Origin: Myxococcales bacterium
GTDB lineage: Bacteria; Myxococcota_A; UBA9042
DNA: 64,000 bases
Assembly (NCBI GenBank): GCA_947491025.1
Contig: CANLIC010000022.1
Coordinates: forward strand, 16,152 to 80,151
Direction of reading: 5' to 3'
This document shows, piece by piece, positions 8,740 through 19,200 of the stretch; positions within the stretch are counted from its first letter, which is position 1, and each line of letters starts with the position of its first letter. The notes under the pieces are model-generated. The model did not search any database, was not told where the DNA came from, and worked only from the letters and a program-made list of their open reading frames with translations. A program made the position numbers and the translations under genes.

Positions 8740-9693
8740 CTAGCTGCGCCCGTCGCCGCTGAGGTCGCTGTCCGCCGCAGCGTTCCCTGCCGCCGGCCCA
8801 GCCGGGCCCGCCGCGCCTTGGACGACCCACCAGGCGCCATCTTCGAGGTCGCCGCCGCGTCGGCCCTGACCGACCAGAGCGGCTTCGCGCGCACGGCGAA
8901 CTTCGGCGGCGTCGGCCAGGAGCTGCTCGAGCTGGGCCAACATCGCCGCGCTTTCGCGCTCAAAGCGCTGCGCGTTGGCTTCGGCCACCGCCACTGACAC
9001 GTCGCGTGGGGCGCGCAGCGCCGCGGCCAGGGTAGCGGTGTCGGCACCCGCCGCCAGCAGCGCTGAGGCGGTGCGCACCCGCTCGGCCTCGTCGGTCGTC
9101 TTACGCAGCGGCTGCAAGACGGCCTTGGCGACGAATTGCAGGGTCGGGTCTGGGCTGCGACGGAAGAGGCGCACCAACGTCGACGGTGTGCGGTTGTCGA
9201 TCGGGTAGCCCGGGTGGAACGCCACGTTGTAGAACAGGGACTGCGGGAACGCGGCCTCGTGGGCCGTGCGCAGCCGAACGTGCAAGGCGTCAAAGCGCGG
9301 CGACTCGAGGTGGGCCAGCGCCGGCAGCACCAGCAGCGCCACCTCAGGCGGCCCGGCCTCAGCTGCGCCTGCTGCACGCTCGAGCTGCGCCATCACCCGC
9401 AGGATGCGCTGCTCGGACGCCACAGCGTCGTCGTCGGCCCAGCAGACGGTGCGCCACAGCTTTCCGGCGTCGCGGCAGCCGCGCGCGTAAGGGCAGGAGC
9501 GCCAGGACTCCACGACCTCGCGCAGGAAGCGATCGTTCAGGGCCTCGACAGCGCTGACTTGGGCAGCCTGGAAGCTTTCGGGCGCTGCAGCGGCAGCAAG
9601 CGCCGCGCCCGCCTTCGGCTTGCCATGGGCCGCTGCACCGGCCTGGCTGAGCGACCGGCTGGCAGGGCTTGCGTTGGGGTCAGGCGAGGACAC
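8740..9693 (-). CDS. DUF1415 family protein
   Basis: About 317 residues. The central part fits DUF1415: VVESWRSCPYARGC (usual pattern V..W....lCPFA), a hydrophobic strand VALLVLPALAHL, then FHPGYPIDNRTP and RLFRRSPDPTLQFV (usual FHP.Y.f...nRsPyP.lhllR). The C-terminal 100 residues are an Ala/Glu helix and a Gly/Ala tail not typical of the family. The biochemical role of DUF1415 is unknown. The upstream kinase ends at 9680. I chose GTG 9693, overlapping the kinase end by 14 bp, because the residues before it in the longer frame (ATG 9768) are only the kinase gene read in another frame. An operon with the kinase is likely. Confidence 0.7.
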   Translation of the reverse strand: MSSPDPNASPASRSLSQAGAAAHGKPKAGAALAAAAAPESFQAAQVSAVEALNDRFLREVVESWRSCPYARGCRDAGKLWRTVCWADDDAVASEQRILRVMAQLERAAGAAEAGPPEVALLVLPALAHLESPRFDALHVRLRTAHEAAFPQSLFYNVAFHPGYPIDNRTPSTLVRLFRRSPDPTLQFVAKAVLQPLRKTTDEAERVRTASALLAAGADTATLAAALRAPRDVSVAVAEANAQRFERESAAMLAQLEQLLADAAEVRRAREAALVGQGRRGGDLEDGAWWVVQGAAGPAGPAAGNAAADSDLSGDGRS

Positions 9694-11692
9694 GGCGCAG
9701 CCGGCGCGCGATCTCGTCCAGCTCTTCCGCGAGGATGCCGCAGCTCGGCGGCCGCGCGCTGGGGTCACGCTGCAGGCAGCGCAGCACGAGCTGCTCGAGG
9801 TCGAGTGGGATGTCTCTGCGGTGGTGGCGCAGCGTCTTCGGTACGTCCAGCAACACGGAGGCCAGCAGGGTCGAGACGTCAGGGCCCGAGAAGGGCAGCT
9901 TGCCGGTCAGCGACTGGTACATGGCCACGCCGAGCGAATAGAGGTCGGTCGACGACGACAGCTCCACTTGATCGCGCAGACGCTCGGGCGCCAGGTAGGC
10001 CGGGGTGCCGAGGACATGCTCGGCGTTGGTCATCGTCATCGACAGCTCTTCGGACTTGGCGATGCCAAAATCCATGATCTTGAGCCGTTGACCGTCGGCG
10101 AGCACGAAGAGGTTGTGTGGCTTGATGTCGCGGTGGATGACACCGGCCCGGTGGGCCGCGTCCAGGCCTCGGGCGGCTTGAGAGAAGAGCTGCGCGGCTT
10201 CCAAGGCCTCGAGCGGAGCCTGGCGTTTGCGCAGCAGGTCGGCGAGGTCGGTGCCGTCCAGCAGCTCCATGGTGAGGAAGCGGCGGCCCTGCCACACGCC
10301 GAACTCGTACGTCTGGACGATCGCCGGGTGTTGCAGGCGGCGGCAGATCCTCAGCTCATGGCGAAAGCGCGACAGCGACGACTCATCGGGCTGCTCGCCC
10401 TTGAGCAGCTTGAGCGCCACGTCTTCGTCGAGCTCGCGGTCGTGGGCGCGATAGACGATGGCCATTCCGCCGCTGCCAAGCACGCCGCGCAGCTCGTACC
10501 GGTCTGCGATCACGAGGTTGTCGGGCAGCACCGTCGACCGCTTGGTCCGCGCCTGCTCGTCGCTCGGCCGCGCCGTCGCGATCTGCGGCATGCCCGAAGG
10601 CCGGGACCCCGCCGCCGACATCCGATTGCCGTCCGCCTCGCCGCGTTGGGCCTGCTGGGGGCTCTGCGCCTGCGTCGTTCCTGGCTTCGCCGCGCTGGAT
10701 GGGCGGTCCGTGCGCCCCGGCGGTTCAGCGGCGCTCGACGGTTGGCGCTCGTGGCTGCGCTGGGTCTGACGGGCCGGCTGGCCTGCCGATTCCGTTTCGG
10801 CCGACTGGCGGGACACCTCCGCCGGCGGTCCGACCCTCGGCTTGTACGCGGTGCGGGCCGCACCGGGGGCCGACGGCACACCGCTGACGCCGCCGTATTC
10901 GGCAGGGTCCACCGGGGTCCCGGTCAGCGAGTGCTTCTGGGTCGTCGGCTCGGGTCCGAAGGAAGCCGCGGACGCCCCGCCGACCGTCGGCGCGCCAACG
11001 ACGCCAAAGGACACGCCGTCTGCAACCGGGCGCGGCGTCATCGCGCTGCTGACGGTCGACGCCGTCGAGACCGTCTGCACGTGCTTGGGCGAGAAGGACA
11101 GGGTGCTCTTGAAGCGGCGGGCGGCGCCGAGGGCGTCGACGTCGCCGCGGCCAGCGTCGCCCTGTCCTCCGTCTACCGCGGCTGGGCGCGCCGGTGCCGC
11201 TTGCTGGACGCCGCTGGCGCTGGCGACGCCGCTCGCCGGGCCTTGCCGGCCGAGGGCGGGCGCAGAGGTCGGGCGCGGCGGCGAACGCGGCGCAGTGTCG
11301 CGATCGCGGGCCCACTGCGCGGCGAGGACGGCTTCGCGCAGGTCGCTGTCGGCGAAGGGGCGTTCGAGGAAGGTGACACCCGCCAGGTTCGGAGCGTCCT
11401 CCGGGCGGCGGCCGACGACGATGGCTGTGGCTTCGTGGCGTTCGAGCAGGGGCTGGGCCAACCCCAACCACGCCAGCGCGCCGAGGGCGTGGGTGCGGTC
11501 GTCGAGGACCACCAACACGGCGCCGCGCTCGGCCAGGGCCTGCAACCCGGCGTCGCTGCTCGAGTAGCGGCTGACGTCGTAGCCTTCGCCGGCGACGACG
11601 GCGGCGATCGCGGCGGCGCTGGCGCGGTCGCCATCGATGACGATGGCGCGCTGCGTGCCTTGGGCTGCGTCTGGCTCGCGCGCGGCCACCAT
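9680..11692 (-). CDS. Eukaryotic-type Ser/Thr protein kinase with N-terminal receiver-like domain
   Basis: A 670-residue protein. ATG 11692 has GAGGTG at good spacing. Residues about 13-125 look like a response-regulator receiver fold (RAIVIDGD at strand 1, VLVVLDD at strand 3, FLERPF where the conserved Lys would be). The Lys is replaced by Arg, so phosphoryl transfer is doubtful. Residues about 130-395 are a low-complexity Pro/Ser/Gln linker. The kinase domain at about 396-665 has the glycine loop LGSGGMAIVY, catalytic Lys in VALKLL, HRDIKPHN (about 520-527), DFG (about 541) and GTPAYLAPE. It is complete and likely active. No transmembrane segment follows, so it is cytoplasmic. Together with the DUF1415 gene it forms a probable two-gene operon. 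Confidence 0.92.
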   Translation of the reverse strand: MVAAREPDAAQGTQRAIVIDGDRASAAAIAAVVAGEGYDVSRYSSSDAGLQALAERGAVLVVLDDRTHALGALAWLGLAQPLLERHEATAIVVGRRPEDAPNLAGVTFLERPFADSDLREAVLAAQWARDRDTAPRSPPRPTSAPALGRQGPASGVASASGVQQAAPARPAAVDGGQGDAGRGDVDALGAARRFKSTLSFSPKHVQTVSTASTVSSAMTPRPVADGVSFGVVGAPTVGGASAASFGPEPTTQKHSLTGTPVDPAEYGGVSGVPSAPGAARTAYKPRVGPPAEVSRQSAETESAGQPARQTQRSHERQPSSAAEPPGRTDRPSSAAKPGTTQAQSPQQAQRGEADGNRMSAAGSRPSGMPQIATARPSDEQARTKRSTVLPDNLVIADRYELRGVLGSGGMAIVYRAHDRELDEDVALKLLKGEQPDESSLSRFRHELRICRRLQHPAIVQTYEFGVWQGRRFLTMELLDGTDLADLLRKRQAPLEALEAAQLFSQAARGLDAAHRAGVIHRDIKPHNLFVLADGQRLKIMDFGIAKSEELSMTMTNAEHVLGTPAYLAPERLRDQVELSSSTDLYSLGVAMYQSLTGKLPFSGPDVSTLLASVLLDVPKTLRHHRRDIPLDLEQLVLRCLQRDPSARPPSCGILAEELDEIARRLRRVLA

Positions 11693-12020
11693 GGGATGTC
11701 TGCACCTCGGTCGCTGGCCCAGCCTGCCGCTGGCGGCGCGACGGACACCCGCGCCGGCTCCGAAGATGCCACCGATTGCCCTTCGGCGCCAGAGCGCCAG
11801 GAGCCCCCGATTCGCCGCCTTCGGGCCATCTCGTTGTTGTTGCTGCGGTCCGGTCCTCAACGTACCGCATGTACGCCTCCGGTCCGGTCCTCGCAACGCC
11901 TAGAGCTGGCTCCGAATTCGGCGGTCGAACGGGCGTTCGGTGGTGGATCCCGGGAGCGTCGCGCGGTGGCCGCCTTGTTCTCGCCCTGGCGCTACGACGG
12001 CGCTGCCAGGCCGACGACGC
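11693..12020. other. Intergenic region upstream of the kinase gene
   Basis: 328 bp. The kinase frame stays open up to an ATG at 11896, but that extension is Arg/Gln-rich and lacks a ribosome site, so I treat it as the 5' region. GTACCGCATGTACGCC near 11863 is short and not a clear operator. I saw no other gene. Confidence 0.4.
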
Positions 12021-12929
12021 TCAGTCGCCGAAGACGTAGACCGGCTCCGGGTAGTAGCGGACCATGTTGTTCTGCCAGCACCACTGCAGGTGATCGCGCA
12101 GCAGTTGGTTCTTGGTCGGCAGGTCCAGCGCGGCCTTGAGCACGGTTAGGTGGAAGTCGACCCGCAGCGGTCGTTCAGGCACCAAGAAGCGCGTCGACTT
12201 GCGCGGAAAGAGCCGGCCCGACAGCGTGCGTTCGAGCACTTCCTGCTTGCTGAAGCGCGGCCGCAGAAAGAGCGCCTCCGAGGGCTGCGCGGCGAAGTCG
12301 CTGCGCGATCGCGAAGACGGCGTGTAGACCGCCCGCACCGAGCGGGCATCGAGCGCGTCCTCGACCTTGCGCAGCGCCCGGACGATGACCTCGATGGCCG
12401 GCTCCCGGGCGTCGGGCCGCACGCGCAGGCCGATCCGGCGGCCACCGCGCACCACCAGCGCCATCGCCAGCTCGCGGCCATAGACCCGGGCCCGGGCCTC
12501 GGCCTCGGCGTGGGCCCAACTCTCCGCCGTCTGTGAGCCCTGGCGCGGCACGTCGATCGCCGTGGCGTCGTCGAGCACCTCGATCGGCTCGTCGGCGACG
12601 GCGGCGCACATCGCTTCGATCGGCGGCGCATCGAGCAGCAGCGCGTCCCAGGACTCGAGGCGCACGTCCTCGCTCCAGTAGGGGCTGATGTAGACCAAGA
12701 TGTCGGGCGCACCGAGGACCCGCAGCGCCTGCACGCGGTGCATGCCGTCGAGGACCACGTACTTGTGCCCACCCGCGGCCTCGGCCTCGGCGACGATGAT
12801 CGGGTTCTTCATGATGCCGTCGTGCTGAACGAAGTCGGCGATGCGCTCGACCCAGCGATCGACGACGCCCTCGTGCACGTAGACATCGTCGAGCGAGACC
12901 ACGGACAAGCGCTGAAAGACCTCAAGCAT
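12021..12929 (-). CDS. ParB N-terminal-like protein related to SbnI/SerK
   Basis: A 302-residue protein; ATG 12929 follows GGAGGCCGTGC. Residues about 40-85 carry the ParB/sulfiredoxin-like core: MKNPIIVAEAE, then YVVLDGMHRVQALRVLG. The DG-x-HR motif is the nucleotide-binding and catalytic signature used by ParB-type CTPases and by the free-serine kinases SerK and SbnI. The C-terminal part (FLRPRFSKQEVLERTLSGRL, FPRKSTRFLVPERPL) matches the general layout of SbnI-like proteins rather than chromosome-segregation ParB, and I see no ParB helix-turn-helix. A small-molecule kinase or nucleotide-dependent regulator is therefore more likely than DNA partitioning. It lies 36 bp behind hemN on the same strand, probably one operon, which may point to a haem or amino-acid link. 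Confidence 0.65.
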   Translation of the reverse strand: MLEVFQRLSVVSLDDVYVHEGVVDRWVERIADFVQHDGIMKNPIIVAEAEAAGGHKYVVLDGMHRVQALRVLGAPDILVYISPYWSEDVRLESWDALLLDAPPIEAMCAAVADEPIEVLDDATAIDVPRQGSQTAESWAHAEAEARARVYGRELAMALVVRGGRRIGLRVRPDAREPAIEVIVRALRKVEDALDARSVRAVYTPSSRSRSDFAAQPSEALFLRPRFSKQEVLERTLSGRLFPRKSTRFLVPERPLRVDFHLTVLKAALDLPTKNQLLRDHLQWCWQNNMVRYYPEPVYVFGD

Positions 12930-12965
12930 GCACGGCCTCCGCGAGCGGCGGGGCCCTGCCGACGC

Positions 12966-14456
12966 TCAGACGGTGCGAGAATAGCGCGCTTGGCCGCCGT
13001 CGAGGAAGCGGTCGAAGGCAGCGGCGACGTTGCGCGCCACCAGCCAGCCATCGCCTTGGATCGCCAGCGTCGACGCGTCCTGGCGCAAGAGGCCGGCCTC
13101 GAAGTAGGGGGCGAGCGCCTGCAGCTCGTCGGCGAAGGCTTCGTCGAAGTCGCCTTGCCCGTGGTCGGCAAAGCGGGCCGTCCACGCCGCCTTGTCGACG
13201 CGCAGGTCGCAGAGCAGGGCGGTGATGACGGCCCCGCGCCGCTTGTCGTCGTCGCTGCGCAAGTAGGCCCGGGCCCAGGCCGGGGTGCCGCTGTCGACGC
13301 GGGCGGCCCAGAGCGCGCGGTCGGTGGTGTTGGCGGCGTAGGCGTCGCCGACCTGCGCGATGGCCGAGGCGCCTATGGCCAGCAGGTCGACGTCGAGCGC
13401 TTTGCCGTCGCTGTCTTGCGCCTGGCCGCGATCGGTGTAGCCCATGAAGTTGCGGCCGAGCCGCCCTTGTCTGGCCGCGACCGCCAACGGATCGCTCGGC
13501 AGCGCGTAGTGGTCGAGGCCGAGCGGCAAGTAGCCGTGGGCGATCAGCTCCTCGCGTGCCGCCCACATCAGGTCCAGGCGCGCCGCATCGTCCGGGAGCG
13601 GCGTGCGCTCCATGCCGCGCTGGTGGGGTCGCAGCCACGGGACGTGGGCATAGCCGAAGACGGCGAAGCGCGTCGGGCCCATCGCGACCGCCGCCCGCAC
13701 CGTGGCGCGCATCGTGCCGACGGTCTGCTGGGGCAGGCCGTACATCAGGTCGAAGTTGAGGCCATCGCGCGGTGCGCTGGCGGCGAGTTGGCGAGCGATG
13801 CGCTCCACCCGCGCCGCTGGCTGCGGTCGGCCGATGGCGCGCTGAACGCCTGGGTCGAGGTCCTGGACGCCCAGGCTAAAGCGCGTGAAGCCCAGCTCGC
13901 AGAGCGCCTCGGCGCCGGCGTCATCGAGGCTGCGCGGATCGACCTCGATGGACCACTCGCAGCCCGCATGATCGGGCAAGCGGGCGCGAATGCCGGCGCA
14001 CAGGCGCGCAAGGTCGGCTGGGGCCAGCCAGGTCGGCGTGCCGCCGCCGAGCGCAACCACCGAGAGCGGCCGGTCGGCGCTGATTGGGGTGAGGGTCGTC
14101 TGCACGTCGAGCTCGCGCAGCAGGGTGTCGACGTACGCGCCGCCGAGGCTGCGATCGCGCGCGACCTCGACATGGCAGCCGCAGTAGAGGCAGCGCCGCT
14201 CGCAGAAGGGCACGTGGATGTAGAGGCCGAGGGGCCCGCGCGCGGTGGCGTAGGCTTGCCGCACGGCGTCGGCGTCGAAGTCGGCGCGAAAGTGGGGGGC
14301 CGTCGGGTAGCTGGTGTAGCGCGGCGCGGTGGTGGCAAAGCGGCGCACGATCTCGGCCGGCGTCAGCGTGGGCGCGTGTGTCGCGCCGACGTGTGGCGCG
14401 GTTGTCGCGGGCCCTAAGGTCATCGCGGCGTCCAAAGGGGCCGAAGTCGCTGCCAT
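12966..14456 (-). CDS. hemN: Oxygen-independent coproporphyrinogen III oxidase, radical SAM
   Basis: A 496-residue protein, the usual length for HemN. It converts coproporphyrinogen III to protoporphyrinogen IX without oxygen, in the cytoplasm, in haem synthesis. The N-terminus has the HemN-specific APRYTSYPTAPHF. The radical-SAM cluster motif follows in LYIHVPFCERRCLYCGC (C-x3-C-x2-C). VALGGGTPTWL is the SAM-binding GGGTP loop. FSLGVQDLDPGVQRAIGR and NFDLMYGLPQQT are also diagnostic. The Shine-Dalgarno match at ATG 14456 is weak; ATG 14423 would remove 11 residues and leave all domains. It is first of a probable pair with the ParB/SbnI-like gene and is divergent from nadA. Confidence 0.93.
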   Translation of the reverse strand: MAATSAPLDAAMTLGPATTAPHVGATHAPTLTPAEIVRRFATTAPRYTSYPTAPHFRADFDADAVRQAYATARGPLGLYIHVPFCERRCLYCGCHVEVARDRSLGGAYVDTLLRELDVQTTLTPISADRPLSVVALGGGTPTWLAPADLARLCAGIRARLPDHAGCEWSIEVDPRSLDDAGAEALCELGFTRFSLGVQDLDPGVQRAIGRPQPAARVERIARQLAASAPRDGLNFDLMYGLPQQTVGTMRATVRAAVAMGPTRFAVFGYAHVPWLRPHQRGMERTPLPDDAARLDLMWAAREELIAHGYLPLGLDHYALPSDPLAVAARQGRLGRNFMGYTDRGQAQDSDGKALDVDLLAIGASAIAQVGDAYAANTTDRALWAARVDSGTPAWARAYLRSDDDKRRGAVITALLCDLRVDKAAWTARFADHGQGDFDEAFADELQALAPYFEAGLLRQDASTLAIQGDGWLVARNVAAAFDRFLDGGQARYSRTV

Positions 14457-14675
14457 CGCTGAACCTCACGCGGCCTGCACCGCCCGGCAATGCGCCAAGG
14501 CGGACGCCTCCTTGCTGATGCTAGGCACGGCGCGGGCTTCGCCAAGGCCGCATCGACGGACGCCGGCTCAAGGGCAGCGCTCCCGGCTGGCGGCGACGGT
14601 TGCGGTGCGCTGACGGGGAGACGATGGTAGACCGGGCGAGCGATGGAGCGCCCGCGCGGCGCGTTGAGGGTGGCG

Positions 14676-16172
14676 ATGAGCACGGCGACGAAGTGGAGCG
14701 AGGCCAGCAGGGGTGACGGCGCGGGTGCGGCGCCGACGCCCGACACCTTTCCGACGCTGCGAATCCGGCGCGATGGCTTCGAGGCCCGTGGCGACTACGC
14801 GGTGGCGCAGGCGCGCTACCTGCGGCCCGATCCGGTGCGGGTGGCGGCGCTCGACGCGGCGCTGCAGGCCGCCAACGCCGGCGTGGTCGCGCACTTCTAC
14901 ATGGACCCGGAGCTGCAAGGCGTGCTCGCCGCTTGCCGGTGGCCGCACATCCACGTCAGCGACTCGCTCGTGATGGCCGACAAGGCGCTGGCGATGGTGG
15001 AAGCCGGGGCCTCGGCGATCGTCGTGCTCGGCGTCGACTTCATGGCTGAGAACGCCCGCGCCGTGCTGGACGCCGCCGGTCACGAGGCGATTCCCCTGCT
15101 GCGCGTCAGCGCCGCGCCCATCGGCTGCTCGCTGGCCGAGGCTGCCGACAGCGCCGCATACCACGCCTACCTGCTGCAGGCGGCCGCCACCCAGAACGCC
15201 TTGCATGTCGTGTACATCAACACCAGCCTCCGCGCCAAGGCGCTGGCGGAGTCGCTGGTTCCGACGATCGCCGTCACCTCCAGCAACGTGGTCCGCACGG
15301 TCCTGCAGGCATTCGCTCAGGTCCCCGATGTCGAAGTCTTTTTCGGCCCGGATACCTACATGGGCCACAACCTGCGGGCGCTTTTCGCAGGCGCCGTCGC
15401 GCTCGGCGACGCCGCTTGTGCCGCGCTCCACCCCGCCCACGACGCGGCCTCCATCGCCGCGGCGATGCCCCGCCTGCACACCTTCGAGCAGGGCGCTTGC
15501 GTGGTGCACCACCTCTTCGGCCGCGAGGTGACGGCGCAGGTCGCACGCGACTACGGCGACGCCTTTCTGACCGCGCACTTGGAGGTGCCGGGCGAGATGT
15601 TCGCCCTGGCGGCGGCGGCGGCCCAGCGCGGCCGAGGCGTCGTCGGCTCGACGTCCCAGATCTTGCAGTTCATCGAGCGAACGTTGGCCAGCGGCGCCGC
15701 GGACGGGCAGGTGGCGCGCTACGTCCTCGGCACCGAGGCCGGCATGGTCACCCCCATCGCCCACAGCGTGCAGCGCTTGCTTGCGGCACGGCAGGGGGCC
15801 GAAGCGGTCGACATCGTGTTTCCCGTGGCGGCCGAGGCGGTGGCGGCGAGCGACGATCCCGCGCTGGGTGTGGTGCCCGGCGTCGCTGGCGGCGAAGGCT
15901 GTTCGACGGCCGGCGGCTGCGCCACGTGCCCGTACATGAAGATGAACACACTCGACGGCGCCCTGCGCGCCTTGCGCCTGCTGGCCGCGGGCGATGCCGC
16001 CGGGATGGCGCCGCTGCGCCCGGCGAACGGTGGTGCACGGATCGCCCTCCAGGACGTCGCTACCCTCGGCGTGCAGCCGATCGCGGCGATGCGGATCTAC
16101 GGCGCGACAGGCGCCTTGCCGGATACGCTGGTCGCGCGGACCCGCTCGCGCCTCGCGCCGACGCCGACCTAG
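14676..16172 (+). CDS. nadA: Quinolinate synthase
   Basis: A 498-residue protein from ATG 14676, which has GAGGGTG four bases upstream; ATG 14643 adds 11 residues without a good ribosome site. NadA condenses iminoaspartate with dihydroxyacetone phosphate to quinolinate for NAD synthesis using an oxygen-sensitive [4Fe-4S] cluster. The three cluster cysteines of the E. coli type are visible in GCSLAEAAD, QGACVVHHLF and CATCPYMKMN. Other motifs are VAHFYMDPELQ, VSDSLVMADKA, VLGVDFMAE, TSSNVVRTV and GSTSQILQFI. It is longer than most bacterial NadA (about 350), mainly from an N-terminal extension and internal inserts. No nadB or nadC lies next to it here. It converges with the Cys-repeat lipoprotein gene. 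Confidence 0.92.
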   Translation: MSTATKWSEASRGDGAGAAPTPDTFPTLRIRRDGFEARGDYAVAQARYLRPDPVRVAALDAALQAANAGVVAHFYMDPELQGVLAACRWPHIHVSDSLVMADKALAMVEAGASAIVVLGVDFMAENARAVLDAAGHEAIPLLRVSAAPIGCSLAEAADSAAYHAYLLQAAATQNALHVVYINTSLRAKALAESLVPTIAVTSSNVVRTVLQAFAQVPDVEVFFGPDTYMGHNLRALFAGAVALGDAACAALHPAHDAASIAAAMPRLHTFEQGACVVHHLFGREVTAQVARDYGDAFLTAHLEVPGEMFALAAAAAQRGRGVVGSTSQILQFIERTLASGAADGQVARYVLGTEAGMVTPIAHSVQRLLAARQGAEAVDIVFPVAAEAVAASDDPALGVVPGVAGGEGCSTAGGCATCPYMKMNTLDGALRALRLLAAGDAAGMAPLRPANGGARIALQDVATLGVQPIAAMRIYGATGALPDTLVARTRSRLAPTPT

Positions 16173-16215
16173 ACCGCCGCGCGCGAACGCCGCCGCCGGG
16201 CCCTTGGCGCGCCGC

Positions 16216-19200
16216 TCACTCGATACAGCTCGCCGAGACGTTGCACACGCCGCTCACACCACACGGCGCCGTGCTGGCGAAGTTGTCGTGGGTGCACTTG
16301 CCGGTCTTGCCATCGCAGCCGTCGACGTTGCAGGCGATGCCATCGTCGCAGTCGACCAGGGACTTGTTGGCGCAGCCGCCGGCGGCGGTGCAGGTAGGGT
16401 GGCCAAAGCCGTCGGTGCGGGTCACGGCGACGCGGTTGTAGCTGCCGTTGAAGCGCCGCCACAACACGCCGTAGCCGCCGTCGGGCAGATCGACGACCCG
16501 CGCCCAATTGCTGCCGAACCCGGCGATGCTCGGGCCGAGGCCGCGCTCGAAGTGCGAGACGCCGGTGTCGTAGCGCATCGAGACCAAGAGGCCGCTGTAG
16601 TTGGCGTTGTCCTGCTTGCCGCCCACGGCCAAGATGTGGCCGGCCAGCGGGCGCACGGCGACCAACGCGACCCCATCGGGCGAGCTCGGCGTCTTGGACC
16701 ACAGCGTCTGGCCGGACTTGTTGACCCGCCAGCGCCAGCTCGTCACCAGCGCGCCGTCGGCCGTGGCCTGGCCGACGACGACCGCGCCGCCATCGGCGAT
16801 CGGCGCGACTGCGTAAGCGATGACGTCGCGCCCGGCCACCGCGGCGCTGGCCTGGTAGAGGGTCGCGGCGGTGGTGGTGATCGAGGTCAGCCGGCCCTGG
16901 CTGTTGCCCGACACCGGCAGGGTCGTCGCCAGGAGCAAGCCGTCGTCCAGGCGGGCGGCGGAGGCCGCGTAGGCGCCGACGGTCGCGCGGGCGAAGGTCA
17001 CGGTCGCTGCCGACGTGGCGCTGCTCACCGACGCCTTGGTCAAGCGCCGGACGCGGATGGGGCCCGTGAGCGCGGGCGTGTCATAATGTACGCCCCAGGC
17101 GGCGCCGGCCGGCGTGCGGTGCATCGCCAGCGCCTTCTCGTCGCAGCTGGTGAGCGCGCAGTTGTTGTAGTCGAAGTTCCACTGCGGTGAGCGGATGGTG
17201 AACGTCGCGCGGTGGCCGAGCTTGCCGCTGACGAAGGCGTCGCCGGCACGCACGCAGCCCGGCACGCCGCCCGGCGCAGCGGGGATCGCTTCGACGCTCT
17301 CCTGGATGCTCTCGTCGAGCGCCGCCATGTTGTTGCAGGCTGCCGACGGCGCGGTGTTGGTGTCGAGCGGCAAAGGCCCCTTGTCCACGGGCAAGCAGAG
17401 CCGCGTTGGCGGCAGCGTGTTGCCGGCGCTTTGGTAGTTGAGCCAGCAGATGCCCAGCTTGTCGTCGGCGTAGGGCTGCGAGAGCAAGCTGATGCCGATG
17501 TCGCTGACGGTGGTGAAGAGCCGCCCCTGCTCATCCTGCTTGCAGGCGCCGGCGCTGCACACCGCGCGCGACGAGCAGCCGTTGTTCGGGTCGCAGGCCA
17601 GGGCGTCGGTGGCGAGGTGGGTGCAGCCGGTCTGGCCATCGCAGCCATCGCGTGTGCAGGCGTCGCCGTCGACGCAGGCGTCGCTGGTTTTGCCGATGCA
17701 GGCGCCCGCGGCGGCGCAGCTCTCGTGGCCGAACGCGTCGAGGCGCAGCACGCGACCGTAGCTGGTGCCGCCCTTGGTCTCGCTGGCGGCGACGAGCAGG
17801 TTCTGTTGGGCATCCACGGCGAGGCCGGCGAAGCGCCACGCGGCACCGACGATGGAGCGGCTCCAGACCAGGTTGCCGCGGCCGTCCATGGCGCCAAACG
17901 CCACGCCGGTGTCGGACGCCAAGACGCCGCCGAACGCCAGCCACTCCTCGCCAAGCCGGGCAATGCGGGTCGGCTCGCCGACGAGCTTGGTGTCGAAGCG
18001 CAGCGGGTTCACGCCCTGCGCGTCGGTGCGCTCAAAGAGGCCGTCGACGATGTCTGGGCTCTGCTCGCGCAGGCGGCCCCGCACCGTGCGACCGCTGCCG
18101 TCGCGCGCCAGCACCTGGCCGACAAAGCCCTCCTTGCCACCGAGGTCGTCGGTGTTGAGCCCGTAGATCGCCTCAAGCGCGCCAGGGATGACCGTGGCGC
18201 CGCTGGCGCTGATTCGTGCAGCGGTCGCCATGTTGTAGATCTTGTTGGCCGCCGTGGTCGCCCGCAGCGTCGCCGTAAAGTCGAAGTCGATCGTGCCATT
18301 CCACCGCAAGTCGCCGCGATCGATGGTGGTCGGACCCCACACCTCCGCCGGCACCCGCAGCCACTCGCTGGCCTTGCTGCCATCGACCCCAGCGATCACC
18401 ACACGGAACACTTCGTGGGCCGCGGTCTGGACCTGCCCATCGAGCGTGGCGCCTTTGGCCACCACCGGCGCCAGCGCCAGGGCGATGGTGCCGTTGGCGT
18501 TGGCGCTGACCGCGAGCACGCGGCCAGCGGCGCCGGGGTTGGCGTTGCCTGGCACCGCCCAGGCGAGGTTGGCGCTCGCAGCGGTCCAGAGCGTCTTGCC
18601 GGCGCTGTCGAGGCGGCGCAGGTCGGCGCTGATAACGCCGTTGGCCAACGCGAGGTCGGACGCCACGACGAGATCGTCGCCGACCGCGGACAGCGCCACC
18701 GCCGCGGTCTTGTCGCTGGCGACCGCCCCAGCGAACTCGACGCTCCAGCGCATCCGCTCGGCGAGCAGCGTGGCGTCGTATCGGGAAACAAACGCCTTGT
18801 TGGTAGTCGCAGCGTCGCCGACCTTGGCGCGGCGCTGGCCGGCGACGCCGACGTCGCGACCCGGCAGCGACGCGACGTCGCGCAGGACGGTGAAGCCGGT
18901 GGCGGCGCCGATCGCCGGCAAGTTCGGCGCGGTGGGCGTGCCGTAGAGCGTTGGCAGCGTCGCCGGCTGGCAGGCGCCGGCCTTGCAGACCGCGCCGATG
19001 TTGCAGCTGGCGTCGTCGTCGCACGCGCTGCCATCGGGGCGCTTCGTTGTCGCGCAGGCATAGTCGTTGTTGCCCTTGGCCACGCACAGCGCCTGCTCGC
19101 ATGGGTTCTGGGACGCCTGGCAGTTGACCACCGTGCCCGCCTTGCAGATGCCCTTGCCGTCACAGACGTCGCCGGCCGTGCAGCCGTCGGCGTCGGCGTT

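Noticed and set aside
12021..12929. ParB as a chromosome or plasmid partition gene
   Set aside because: No ParA neighbour, no parS-like site seen and no helix-turn-helix; the C-terminus fits SbnI-like proteins better.
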